From contig NZ_SMRT01000008.1 in NCBI RefSeq assembly GCF_004354045.1, positions 186,001 through 250,000 on the forward strand: a stretch of 64,000 nucleotides of DNA. The letters run 5' to 3'. Position numbers and translations under genes: made by a program. This DNA is from Paenibacillus piri (lineage in GTDB: Bacteria; Bacillota; Bacilli; Paenibacillales; NBRC-103111). Positions within the stretch are counted from its first letter, which is position 1, and each line of letters starts with the position of its first letter. This document shows, piece by piece, positions 51,087 through 59,167 of the stretch. The notes below the pieces were generated by a model. The model saw only the letters and a program-made list of their open reading frames with translations, was not told where the DNA came from and did no database searches.

Positions 51087-52551
51087 TCTGCGGGAACATG
51101 TCGACCGGCTGAATCCACTCCAGCCGGTAGCCGCTTTGCAGCAGCACCAGGCAATCTTTGGCCAGGGTGGACGGGTTGCACGACACGTACACGAGTCGTG
51201 CCGGCTTCGCGTCGGCGATCGCGGTGAGCAGCCGGCGCTCGCAGCCGCTGCGCGGCGGGTCCACGACGACCACGTCGGGCCGGACGCCGCGGGACACCCA
51301 TTCGGGCAGCAGCGTTTCCGCATGCCCGACATAAAACTGAGCGTTGGCGGCGCCGCTCAGCTCGGCATTGCGGCGGGCGTCTTCGACCGCCTCGGGCAGA
51401 AGCTCGATGCCCCGCACCTCTTTGGCTTGCGGGGCGAGCCAGAGCCCGATCGTGCCGGTGCCGCAGTAGGCGTCGACGACGAGCTCTCCGCCCGTCAAGC
51501 CTGCGGCTTCCTTCACGGCATCGTACAGCTTCACGGTTTGCTCCGGGTTCAGCTGGAAAAACGCTCGCGGCGACAGCGAGAAGCGGAGCTCGCCCAAATG
51601 CTCGTCCAACCGCTCGCGGCCCCACAGAGTGCGGGTTTCTTCGCCGAAGACGAGCGGGGTGTCGGCCGGGTTGACGTTCTGCGCGACGGTGGTGACCATC
51701 GGCAGCTCGCGGCGGACCGCCTCAACGAATGCATCCGCCTGCGTCAGCTGCCGGGTCGCTGTGATCAGCGTCAGCTGCACCTCGCCCGATTGCTTCGCGA
51801 TGCGTGTCACGACCGTCCGCACCGTGCCTTTGCGCGTCCGCTCCTGATAAGGCAGGATGCCGAGCTGCTTCATCAGCGATTTGACCTTGACGGTCACTTC
51901 GTTGATGACGGGATGCTGTACCGGACAACCCGAGATATCGACAACCTTATGCGTGCCGGCGGAATAAAGACCCGTCAATATATGCTCGTTGTGCCAACCG
52001 GTCTGCAGCTGAGCTTTATGGCGGTAGCCCCATGGGTCGTCCATGCCGTGAATCGGGCGCAGCGGCAGCTTGTCCATGCCGGCATAGCGGCTGAACGCCT
52101 CGCGGATCAATTCCTCCTTGGCGCGAAGCTGGGCGGAGTAGGTCATATGCTGCAGCTGGCAGCCTCCGCATGCATCATATACCGGACAGGGAGGAGTCTG
52201 GCGGTCCGGCGATGGCTTCTCGATCTCCACAAGCTTCGCCGTAATATAGGTGGACTCGGCTTTCAGCACATCGGCTTTAACCACCTCGTTAGGCAGCGCC
52301 CCGTTAATGAACACGGCTTTCCGTTTGTAATAGCCGACACCTTCTCCGTTGATCCCGATCCTTTTGATCGTAATGACGATCCGGTCGCCCGGCTTCACAT
52401 CTTCGGCGCTGCTTGCCGGGCGGCGATTTGCGCCCATCGGGGCGCCGCCCTTTGCGTTCGTGCGTCCTGCGTTCCGATGATCGTTTTTTTTGCCGGCTGC
52501 GGGATGCTTTCCGGAAGCTGTCGTTTTTGCTGGTTTTTGCGGTTGGCTCAT
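51046..52551 (-). CDS. rlmD: 23S rRNA (uracil-5-)-methyltransferase RlmD/RlmCD
   Basis: A 501-aa SAM-dependent enzyme making m5U in 23S rRNA. Order: a ~50-residue Lys/Ala/Gly-rich tail, a TRAM RNA-binding domain (GDRIVITIKRIGINGEGVGY), an iron-sulfur cluster motif (CPVYDACGGCQLQH plus Cys in DISGCPVQH), and the catalytic domain with SAM loop DAYCGTGTIGLWL, VVDPPRSGC and the nucleophile Cys in YVSCNPSTLAKD. The basic N-terminal extension is longer than usual. The 3' end of rlmD/rumA is a known insertion site for integrative elements in streptococci; here that end is repeated upstream. Confidence 0.95.
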   Translation of the reverse strand: MSQPQKPAKTTASGKHPAAGKKNDHRNAGRTNAKGGAPMGANRRPASSAEDVKPGDRIVITIKRIGINGEGVGYYKRKAVFINGALPNEVVKADVLKAESTYITAKLVEIEKPSPDRQTPPCPVYDACGGCQLQHMTYSAQLRAKEELIREAFSRYAGMDKLPLRPIHGMDDPWGYRHKAQLQTGWHNEHILTGLYSAGTHKVVDISGCPVQHPVINEVTVKVKSLMKQLGILPYQERTRKGTVRTVVTRIAKQSGEVQLTLITATRQLTQADAFVEAVRRELPMVTTVAQNVNPADTPLVFGEETRTLWGRERLDEHLGELRFSLSPRAFFQLNPEQTVKLYDAVKEAAGLTGGELVVDAYCGTGTIGLWLAPQAKEVRGIELLPEAVEDARRNAELSGAANAQFYVGHAETLLPEWVSRGVRPDVVVVDPPRSGCERRLLTAIADAKPARLVYVSCNPSTLAKDCLVLLQSGYRLEWIQPVDMFPQTAHVESVILMVRT

Positions 52552-52735
52552 GTTTGTCTATCGCTCCGATACGTTAAGATATTGACCTTACTATATCACG
52601 TTCCTTGTCACTTGTGCATCCGGGGAGGGCGCGAATAGGATTATGCAGTCGTATAATGGTATACTATGGAAAGCAAGGGTCAATCCGGTACGATTTAGCG
52701 CGGAAGGAATTGTCCATTTGAAAGGAGCAGAAAGC

Positions 52736-53695
52736 ATGGCAGAAGCTCAAACCGTCATCGAAGTCAAAGGTTTAATGAAAAAATATGGCGATTTTACCGC
52801 CGTCAACGGTGTCGATTTTGAAGTATACAGGGGAGAGGTATTCGGACTGCTCGGTCCCAACGGCGCTGGCAAAACGACAACAATGGAAATGATCGAGGGG
52901 CTGCGCCGGCCCGATGGGGGCACTGCGCGGGTAGCGGGCTTCGATACGCAAACCGACTTGAGAAAAGTCAAGCAGGTGATCGGCGTTCAACTGCAGTCGA
53001 CCTCGCTGTTCGAGCTGCTGAAGGTGCGCGAAATCGTGCGGATGTATGCCAGCTTTTATCCCGAATCGGTGCCGATCGAACCGCTGCTGGACGATATGAT
53101 TTTGCGCGAGAAGGTGAATGACCGCGTCAAAAATTTGTCCGGCGGGCAAAAACAGCGGCTGGCGATCGCGCTCGCGCTGGTGAACGATCCGCAGGTCGTC
53201 TTTTTGGACGAACCGACAACAGGCCTTGATCCGCAAGCGCGCCGTACACTGTGGGATATCGTGCTGCGGCTGAAGGAGCAGGGCAAAACGATTGTTCTAT
53301 CGACACATTATATGGAAGAAGCGCATGTGCTCTGCGACCGGATCTGTTTGATGGATAGCGGCCAAGTCATTGCCCTCGATACGCCCAGAAGCCTGGTGAG
53401 CAGCCTGCAGTCGGACAGCGCGATCGAATTCAGGCTGACGGAGGAAGAGGGCGGGCTGCCCGAAGCGCAGGCCCGTGAGCTGCTCGACCAGCTGCGCAGC
53501 GTGCGGGAAGTGAAGCAGGCCGATCTGCGAAAAGATGTGTTCGTGCTGTACACCGACCAATTGCAGGCTTCGCTAATCGATTTGATTCAGCGCGCGGAGG
53601 CCGGCGGGTGGCGTATCATCGACCTGCAGACGCGGACAGCGACGCTTGAGGACGTGTTCATTCATATGACCGGCAAAAGCTTGCGGGAAGCGTAG
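52736..53695 (+). CDS. ABC-2 transporter ATPase
   Basis: A 319-aa DrrA/NatA-type ATP-binding subunit: Walker A GPNGAGKTT, Q-loop GVQLQSTSL, signature LSGGQKQRLAIAL, Walker B VVFLDEPTTGLD, switch His in STHY. The C-terminal ~80 residues match the DUF4162 tail of drug exporters. Start at the ATG at 52736 after AAAGGAG. It works with the permease 53 bases downstream to export a drug, lipid or peptide. Confidence 0.93.
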   Translation: MAEAQTVIEVKGLMKKYGDFTAVNGVDFEVYRGEVFGLLGPNGAGKTTTMEMIEGLRRPDGGTARVAGFDTQTDLRKVKQVIGVQLQSTSLFELLKVREIVRMYASFYPESVPIEPLLDDMILREKVNDRVKNLSGGQKQRLAIALALVNDPQVVFLDEPTTGLDPQARRTLWDIVLRLKEQGKTIVLSTHYMEEAHVLCDRICLMDSGQVIALDTPRSLVSSLQSDSAIEFRLTEEEGGLPEAQARELLDQLRSVREVKQADLRKDVFVLYTDQLQASLIDLIQRAEAGGWRIIDLQTRTATLEDVFIHMTGKSLREA

Positions 53696-53748
53696 GTTGA
53701 CCATTTTATGCAATATTTAATCATTCGCTCGGGAGGCGGCTGCAAACC

Positions 53749-54849
53749 ATGAACGCATACGTACAATTAACGTTGGCGCAGCTTAGAATATTTGCAAGAA
53801 ACCGGCAGGTACTGTTTTGGACGCTGCTGTTTCCGATCTTTTTTATGGTGATGTTGGGCTCGTTTCTCGGCAGCGGGAATGCGGTCGAGCTGAACGGCAT
53901 TGTGATCGATCAGGACGCGACGGAACAGTCCAGAACGATAAGCGGCCTGATGAAAAGCAGCTCGATTGTCAAAACGAGCGATTCTCAGGATCTCGAGCAA
54001 TCGCTGGCGCAGCTGAAGCAGGGCGATACCCAGTTCGTGCTCGTCATCCCGAAAGGAACGGGGCAGACAATGCAAAACAGCGGCAAGTCGGGCTCGCCGG
54101 CTGCGCTTAAGCTTTATTATGACGAAACGAACTTATCCGTATCGGAGCTGGCCAAAGTTTCGGTAAGCCAGATTATCGACACGATTTCCAAACAGAGCGT
54201 CAGCTATACGCCGGTTCTTAGCTTGCAGCCGGAGGGCGTGCAGGCGTTGAAGCTGAGATATATCGATTTTCTCGTCCCGGGCATTCTCGCGATGATGATC
54301 ATGTCGAACAATCTGAACGGGGTGGCCGGACAAATCGCCTCATGGCGGGAGAGAGGGGTGCTGCGCCGCATGCAGAGCACGACGCTGAACGCCTCCACCT
54401 TCATTGCGGCGCAAATTACGGCAAGGCTTGTATTGAACGGATTCCAGGCGATCATCGTGCTGCTGGTCGGCTATCTGTTCTTCGGCACGCAGGTGAACGG
54501 ATCGTGGCTGACGTTGTTGTTCTTCATTATTTTGGGGACGCTCTCTTTCATGGCCACGGGCTTTATTGTTGCGGGACTGGCGAAGACGCCCGAGAGCGCG
54601 GGACCGATCGCCGGGTTCATTTCGTTCCCGATGATGTTTGTCGGTGGCGTCTTTTTTCCGATCAAAAATATGCCCGAAATCGTACAAAATATCGTCAAGC
54701 TGATTCCGATCTCTCATCTGTCCACCGCGTTAAGACAGGTGATGAATGTCGGCGCGCCGATAAGCGGCTTATGGCTGGAGGCCGTATTTTTGGCCGTCTG
54801 GCTGGCGCTGGCGTTTATCGTCGCCAGCTTTACGTTCAAGTGGGAATAA
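53749..54849 (+). CDS. ABC-2 transporter permease
   Basis: A 366-aa membrane protein: one N-terminal helix (VLFWTLLFPIFFMVMLGSFL), a ~150-residue extracytoplasmic domain, then five helices with the ABC-2 segment ERGVLRRMQSTTLNASTFIAAQI and GGVFFPIKNMPEIVQNI. It pairs with the upstream ATPase. Cargo unknown. Confidence 0.92.
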   Translation: MNAYVQLTLAQLRIFARNRQVLFWTLLFPIFFMVMLGSFLGSGNAVELNGIVIDQDATEQSRTISGLMKSSSIVKTSDSQDLEQSLAQLKQGDTQFVLVIPKGTGQTMQNSGKSGSPAALKLYYDETNLSVSELAKVSVSQIIDTISKQSVSYTPVLSLQPEGVQALKLRYIDFLVPGILAMMIMSNNLNGVAGQIASWRERGVLRRMQSTTLNASTFIAAQITARLVLNGFQAIIVLLVGYLFFGTQVNGSWLTLLFFIILGTLSFMATGFIVAGLAKTPESAGPIAGFISFPMMFVGGVFFPIKNMPEIVQNIVKLIPISHLSTALRQVMNVGAPISGLWLEAVFLAVWLALAFIVASFTFKWE

Positions 54850-54875
54850 CGAGCCTGCCTGCGACCCGCTTCGGT

Positions 54876-55253
54876 TTACATCAGCAGGATGAGACAGAGC
54901 AGCTCCACGCCGATCAAAAAGAGCGAAAACGCGATGCCGGACATACAGGTTTGCTTGAACACCTGGCGGCTGCCCATCAAAAATACGCGAAAGCAGAGAA
55001 TGCCGGCCAGACCGATCATGAACGCCGTTATAAACGTGAAATAGGTTATGTGCGGAGCCGGAATGACGGCCGTGACCGTGAGCTCGAGCAGCAGGCTGAG
55101 CCCGGCAGCGACGATCAACAGCGCAGCGGCGCCGAGCCGGTACATCCGCTTTTTCCCCTGCTGCATACTGCGTATTTCAGGATAGCGCGAAGCGATCCAA
55201 TAAATCCATTGGCACAACAGTACAAAGATGACGATCGAATAAAAAATAACCAT
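54876..55253 (-). CDS. Small four-helix membrane protein behind a c-di-AMP riboswitch
   Basis: A 125-aa protein with four hydrophobic segments. Started at the ATG at 55253, six bases after AAAGGAAG; the longer frame upstream is poor. A complete ydaO-type riboswitch and terminator on the same strand lie about 165 bases upstream, so expression should fall when c-di-AMP is high. c-di-AMP-controlled genes usually serve potassium or osmolyte uptake or wall turnover, so a role there is likely, but I do not recognise the family. Confidence 0.65.
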   Translation of the reverse strand: MVIFYSIVIFVLLCQWIYWIASRYPEIRSMQQGKKRMYRLGAAALLIVAAGLSLLLELTVTAVIPAPHITYFTFITAFMIGLAGILCFRVFLMGSRQVFKQTCMSGIAFSLFLIGVELLCLILLM

Positions 55254-55419
55254 TACAAGCTTCCTTTCTATAGGAACCCATATTTTTAAAACGAAAAGTA
55301 CGATCGGGACAGCTCGATCAACCACTACGCTCCGGCACGATGCCTTGCATCAACCGGAGATTGGCGGCACCTCGGCCTTTCGATGCGGTTTTCCTAACGG
55401 GTATGTTTCCATACAGCAT

Positions 55420-55463
55420 AAAAAAAGCCCGGAGAGCAGAGAAACTCTGCTCCCGGGCTTTTG
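55420..55463 (-). terminator. Riboswitch-controlled terminator (minus strand)
   Basis: Stem AAGCCCGG-GAGCAGAG against CTCTGCTC-CCGGGCTT, followed on the minus strand by TTTTTTT; directly after the riboswitch aptamer. Confidence 0.85.
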
Positions 55464-55494
55464 GTAATTAGCCGGTCCTGCCGGCAAAGCTCGG

Positions 55495-55650
55495 TTGCGG
55501 TTCTCTCTCAATGCGCTTACGAGGTTAGCTGACGGATTCGGGCTTGAGAGCGCCCTACCCGGGTACATACGAGACTCGATGTACGGCCGGGATTCACCCC
55601 TTGACGATTGGGTCCCCCGTTTCCCTGTGCGGGAACTAAGCGTGAAACAA
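55495..55650 (-). ncRNA. ydaO/yuaA c-di-AMP riboswitch (minus strand)
   Basis: Conserved blocks in order on the minus strand: GGGGGACC, GGGGTGAATCCCGGC, CCCGGGTAGGGCGCTCTC, GCCCGAATCCGTCAGCTAAC, CTCGTAAGCG. It leads into a terminator and the small membrane protein gene. Confidence 0.88.
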
Positions 55651-55984
55651 GTTATGAAGGTATTGAAACGTATCATACGATGTCAGGCACAACTTGTAAA
55701 CCCCGAATCCGGGTTGTATTTCAGTAGTTTCCAGCTTTTCCGAGTGTGTAAGCGGATTCATGAGAGGCTATCCTTCATTTTCGGGTATAAAGCTGTCTAT
55801 TGCTGCGTTTTTTGAAAATGGGCTGAAAATGAATTGAAAACGGGAGAGATCATGAGCGTGATGCAGTATAACGGAGCTTCAGCTCTGTTTTGTCGTGCAG
55901 GCTATCCGGAATTGGCACATTTGCAAGGCAGTTATTCTTTACAGTACCAGCCGGCAGGCGTAAGATACGACTCATGATTTACAT

Positions 55985-56175
55985 CAAAAGTTTCCATTTT
56001 CAGCCGCTCGATATCGGCATTCCGAAAAATCGGGAAACGGCATCACGATCTGCTTGCGGTGGTGAGACCCGCGGGAGGATCGCTTGGGATGAATCCTGGC
56101 TCGATGTGCGGCGCACGTCGGCAGGTAGGGCTCTCACCGTCCGAATCCGGCCGTACTATCTCAGGAATCGATGAA
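55985..56175 (+). ncRNA. Degenerate ydaO-like element
   Basis: Retains TGGGATGAATCCTGGC, GGCAGGTAGGGCTCTCAC and GTCCGAATCCGG at the right spacing, but the final block expected to read CAGCTAACCTCGTAAGCG is replaced by CCGTACTATCTCAGGAATCG. It lies ~80 bases upstream of the intact aptamer, same strand. Confidence 0.6.
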
Positions 56176-56254
56176 AAAGCGGAGTCATGCATGACCGAAG
56201 CTTTTGATTCACGAATCATTGTTCAAAATTAACAGCATATGTAAAATGCTTTTT

Positions 56255-56450
56255 TATCGCTGAGTCCTTGGATGAACAAGGAACGGGGGAACCAAAGGAA
56301 CGGATGCGCATTCGTCGGCCTTAAGACGGCTGCCATGTATTCCGGCTCCATGGGGTGAATCCCGGCAGTGCAAGCTACTTGCACCCGGGTAGGGCGACTC
56401 TCACGCCCGAATCCGACAGCTAACCTCGTAAGCGTACCGGGAGAGGCAAC
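56255..56450 (+). ncRNA. ydaO/yuaA c-di-AMP riboswitch of the kdp operon
   Basis: All signature blocks: CGCTGAGTCC, GGGGGAACC, TGGGGTGAATCCCGGC, CCGGGTAGGGCGACTCTCAC, GCCCGAATCCGACAGCTAAC, CTCGTAAGCG. A terminator follows. The established model is that c-di-AMP binding favours termination and shuts off potassium uptake genes. Confidence 0.92.
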
Positions 56451-56491
56451 GATTGTCGTGGGCGAAACACGGTTTATTCAGCCGTGTTCTT

Positions 56492-56537
56492 AAGAAGCCG
56501 CGAGAAGAGTTAACCTCTTTTCGCAGGCTTCTTTTTT
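56492..56537 (+). terminator. Riboswitch-controlled terminator of kdp
   Basis: Stem AAGAAGCC-GCGAGAAGAG against CTCTTTTCGC-AGGCTTCTT, then TTTTTGTT, about 145 bases before the first kdp-linked gene. Confidence 0.88.
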
Positions 56538-56681
56538 GTTGACGCTAAGAAGGATGCGAAACAAATTCCGGCACACCATCGGGTACGCCGTTTACAGCTG
56601 CCGAGCCGCTTTTTGAGCCCGCGCTGTAATGGAGTGGCGGCGTACTGCCTTCTTTTCGAGGAAAAAAGGAGGAGAATCGAA

Positions 56682-57086
56682 GTGGATCGGCAGGAAATCG
56701 ACCTCGTGTCAGCACCAAACAAAGCCGGAGAAGCATTCATCTGCCATCTGATGCGGCAGGGCTTGCCTTTTGCAGCGTTGACAAACAATAAGAGCGAGAA
56801 GCAGCGATTGGAACGAATCGGTGTCAGCCGTATCGTCATAATCGATACCGCCTCTCAAAGCAAATGGGCGGTTCCGCAGTTTCCCGTCGGGAAAGTGTTT
56901 TTATTCGAGCAGAGCCTGAATTTATGCTGCCGGTACATTCAAATATGCCGCAGCTGGACGGCGAAACCGATTTACGTCATCACGGGAGTAAGCTCCCCTC
57001 GTCTCGTTTATAAAGGGCTTGGCGCCAATTATGTCATTCATTCGACAGGCGAGGACGTTTCCTTTTTAGTCGGGCTGAAAGCATGA
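56682..57086 (+). CDS. Rossmann-like kdp-leader protein, unassigned
   Basis: A 134-aa soluble protein started at GTG after AAGGAGGAG. The first half reads like a nucleotide-binding fold (VSAPNKAGEAFICHLMRQGL ... ALTNNKSEKQRLERIGVSRIVIID) reminiscent of TrkA-N or NmrA domains but without a clear GxGxxG. The tail is VYKGLGANYVIHSTGEDVSF. First gene after the riboswitch and ahead of kdpF, so it is co-regulated with potassium uptake; a regulatory nucleotide-binding role is a guess. Confidence 0.65.
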   Translation: MDRQEIDLVSAPNKAGEAFICHLMRQGLPFAALTNNKSEKQRLERIGVSRIVIIDTASQSKWAVPQFPVGKVFLFEQSLNLCCRYIQICRSWTAKPIYVITGVSSPRLVYKGLGANYVIHSTGEDVSFLVGLKA

Positions 57087-57151
57087 ATTTGGGATACAAA
57101 TATTGCAGTTGGCAAACAATCTATCTGAATGAAACCGTTGGAGGGATTTAT

Positions 57152-57262
57152 ATGCTGGACCTCTATATGCTGCTGGCACTTGCCGTCACATATGCGTTGT
57201 TCGCCGCATTTCTGTCATGGTGTGAAAAAGTCGTCGAGGAGTCGGGAGGCGAACGCAAATGA
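57152..57262 (+). CDS. 36-aa single-helix peptide of the kdp operon
   Basis: One membrane helix (LYMLLALAVTYALFAAFLSW) then a charged tail CEKVVEESGGERK. GGAGGG precedes the ATG. Its stop overlaps the kdpF start (ATGA), which strongly supports translation. Possibly a second small subunit of the Kdp complex. Confidence 0.75.
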   Translation: MLDLYMLLALAVTYALFAAFLSWCEKVVEESGGERK

Positions 57263-57336
57263 TCGTCGTCATGCTGTTTACATTGTTTATTTTTGTTTAC
57301 TTGGCTTACACCTTGATCCATCCGGAAAAATTTTAA
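57259..57336 (+). CDS. kdpF: Potassium-transporting ATPase KdpF
   Basis: A 25-aa peptide, MIVVMLFTLFIFVYLAYTLI ending HPEKF; the PEKF end and length are characteristic of KdpF, which stabilises the KdpABC complex in the membrane. It overlaps the preceding small gene by 4 bases. Confidence 0.92.
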   Translation: MIVVMLFTLFIFVYLAYTLIHPEKF

Positions 57337-57340
57337 GACA

Positions 57341-57455
57341 ATGCTTGCGAAGAAAGTTTGCTATTGCAAACTAGCGAATGCTTACGGAAAAAGATTGCTA
57401 CCGCAAACTCGGCGGATGCTTACGAAGTCAGTTTTGCTACTGCAAAACTTGGAGG
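57341..57455 (+). repeat. Three imperfect 37-40-bp stem-loop repeats
   Basis: Units at 57341-57377, 57378-57415 and 57416-57455 each run ATGCTT(A/G)CG(A/G) ... TTGCTA-nn-GCAAA-CT-GGCG. Each contains a small hairpin such as AGTTTGC-TAT-TGCAAACT. They fill the kdpF-kdpA gap; the unit length is not a multiple of three, so they are not coding. Confidence 0.8.
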
Positions 57456-57466
57456 AGGAAACCCAT

Positions 57467-59146
57467 ATGGGCATTTTACAAATTGCCGTTGTGCTGGTCA
57501 TTTTAGTTTTGCTGGTCAAACCGGTCGGAACGTACCTGTACGATGTATTTTCGAACGAAGCGAACCGGACCGATCGGTGGTTCTCCTTCATTGAAAGGCC
57601 TATTTTCAACCTGATCGGGCTTAAAAAGCGAAACGGCATGACCTGGAAAACGTACGCGCTCAGTTTTATTATAACCAACATTGTGCTTGTGGCAGTCAGC
57701 TACTTGCTGTTAAGAGTGCAGAAGTTTTTACCTTTGAATCCGAACGGTATCGAAAGGATGGAAGAAACGCTGACGTTCAATACGGTCATCAGCTTTATGA
57801 CCAACACGAATCTACAACACTACGCCGGGGAATCGGGTTTGTCCTATTTCTCGCAAATGGCTGTCATCACGATGATGATGTTCACCTCGGCGGCGACCGG
57901 ATTTTCGGTGGCGATCGCTTTTATAAGAGGCATTACGAGCAAAGGGGAGACGATCGGCAACTTTTTCGAGGATTTTGTCAAAGCGCACACCCGGATATTT
58001 TTCCCGATTGCGTTCTTGATCGCGATGCTGCTGGTGGCGCTCCAGGTACCGCAGACGCTGCAGCCGACCTTAACAGTAACGGGAGTGGAAGGTGCCGGTC
58101 AGCAAATTGCCATCGGACCGGTCGCTTCGCTGGAGTCGATCAAGCATTTGGGAACGAACGGAGGCGGATTTTTCGGCGTCAATTCGGCCCATCCCTTTGA
58201 AAATCCGAATGCGCTGACCAATGTGATTGAAATATTATCGATGTGGGTGCTGTCTGCGGCGCTTCCGTATACGTACGGTCTGTTTGCCAAAAACCGCAGG
58301 CAGGGCTGGGTTATTTTTTCGGCAATGATGCTATTGTTTCTGATGTTCTTGTCTCTCGTGTTTGTGTCGGAGTCGAACGGCAATCCGATCATGAACAGGC
58401 TTGGCATTGACGCTTCGCAGGGCAGTATGGAAGGCAAGGAAGTCCGTTTCGGCGTCGCTCAGTCGGCTCTGTTTACAGCGGTGACGACAGCGGCTACGAC
58501 AGGCAGCGTCAACAATATGCACGATACGCTGACGCCGCTCGGCGGTATTACACCGCTTGCGCTGATGATGCTGAACTGCGTATTCGGCGGCAAAGGCGTC
58601 GGTTTGGTCAATATGCTGATGTATGCGATTTTGGCTGTCTTTTTGGCGGGGCTGATGGTGGGCCGTACACCGGAGTTCTTGGGCCGGAAAATCGAGGCGC
58701 GAGAGATGAAGCTGATTGCCGTTGCCATATTGGCGCATCCGTTCATTATTCTGGTTCCGACTGCGCTCGCGCTCGCAACCGAATTTGGAAAAACGGCGAT
58801 TACGAATCCGTCTTTCCACGGCATTTCGCAAGTGCTGTACGAGTACACTTCCTCCGCGGCCAATAACGGATCCGGCTTTGAAGGACTCGGGGATAATACG
58901 CCATTTTGGAATATAACGACAGGACTTGTCATGCTTTTCGGCCGTTATGTTTCAATGGTCGCGATGCTTGCGGTGGCCGGTTCGCTGGTGCGCAAGCAGT
59001 GGGTTCCCGAAACCGTCGGGACCTTCCGCACCGATAACCGTCTGTTTGCCGGTATTTTGGTCGGAACTGTGTTGATTATAGGCGCGCTGACGTTTTTGCC
59101 CGGCATTGCGCTCGGGCCGATCGCCGAGCATCTGACGATCCGTTAA
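57467..59146 (+). CDS. kdpA: Potassium-transporting ATPase subunit KdpA
   Basis: A 559-aa channel-like subunit. Its four selectivity-filter regions are visible: TNTNLQHYAG, TNGGGFFGVNSAHPFENP, TAATTGSVNNMHD and SSAANNGSGFEG. About ten helices. It binds and conducts K+ in the KdpFABC pump. The ATG at 57467 follows GGAGGAGG; the frame is open into the repeat region but that part is not protein-like. Confidence 0.97.
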   Translation: MGILQIAVVLVILVLLVKPVGTYLYDVFSNEANRTDRWFSFIERPIFNLIGLKKRNGMTWKTYALSFIITNIVLVAVSYLLLRVQKFLPLNPNGIERMEETLTFNTVISFMTNTNLQHYAGESGLSYFSQMAVITMMMFTSAATGFSVAIAFIRGITSKGETIGNFFEDFVKAHTRIFFPIAFLIAMLLVALQVPQTLQPTLTVTGVEGAGQQIAIGPVASLESIKHLGTNGGGFFGVNSAHPFENPNALTNVIEILSMWVLSAALPYTYGLFAKNRRQGWVIFSAMMLLFLMFLSLVFVSESNGNPIMNRLGIDASQGSMEGKEVRFGVAQSALFTAVTTAATTGSVNNMHDTLTPLGGITPLALMMLNCVFGGKGVGLVNMLMYAILAVFLAGLMVGRTPEFLGRKIEAREMKLIAVAILAHPFIILVPTALALATEFGKTAITNPSFHGISQVLYEYTSSAANNGSGFEGLGDNTPFWNITTGLVMLFGRYVSMVAMLAVAGSLVRKQWVPETVGTFRTDNRLFAGILVGTVLIIGALTFLPGIALGPIAEHLTIR

Positions 59147-59167
59147 GGGGAAGGGTGGGTGACATCC

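Noticed and set aside
51079..52638. A 519-codon plus-strand open frame opposite rlmD
   Set aside because: It mirrors a high-GC coding gene in the opposite strand, has no ribosome site, and its translation is compositionally biased without domain features; a shadow frame.
54342..55289. A 315-codon frame overlapping the ABC permease 3' end
   Set aside because: Out-of-frame shadow of the permease and antisense to the small membrane protein; no ribosome site or hydrophobic pattern.
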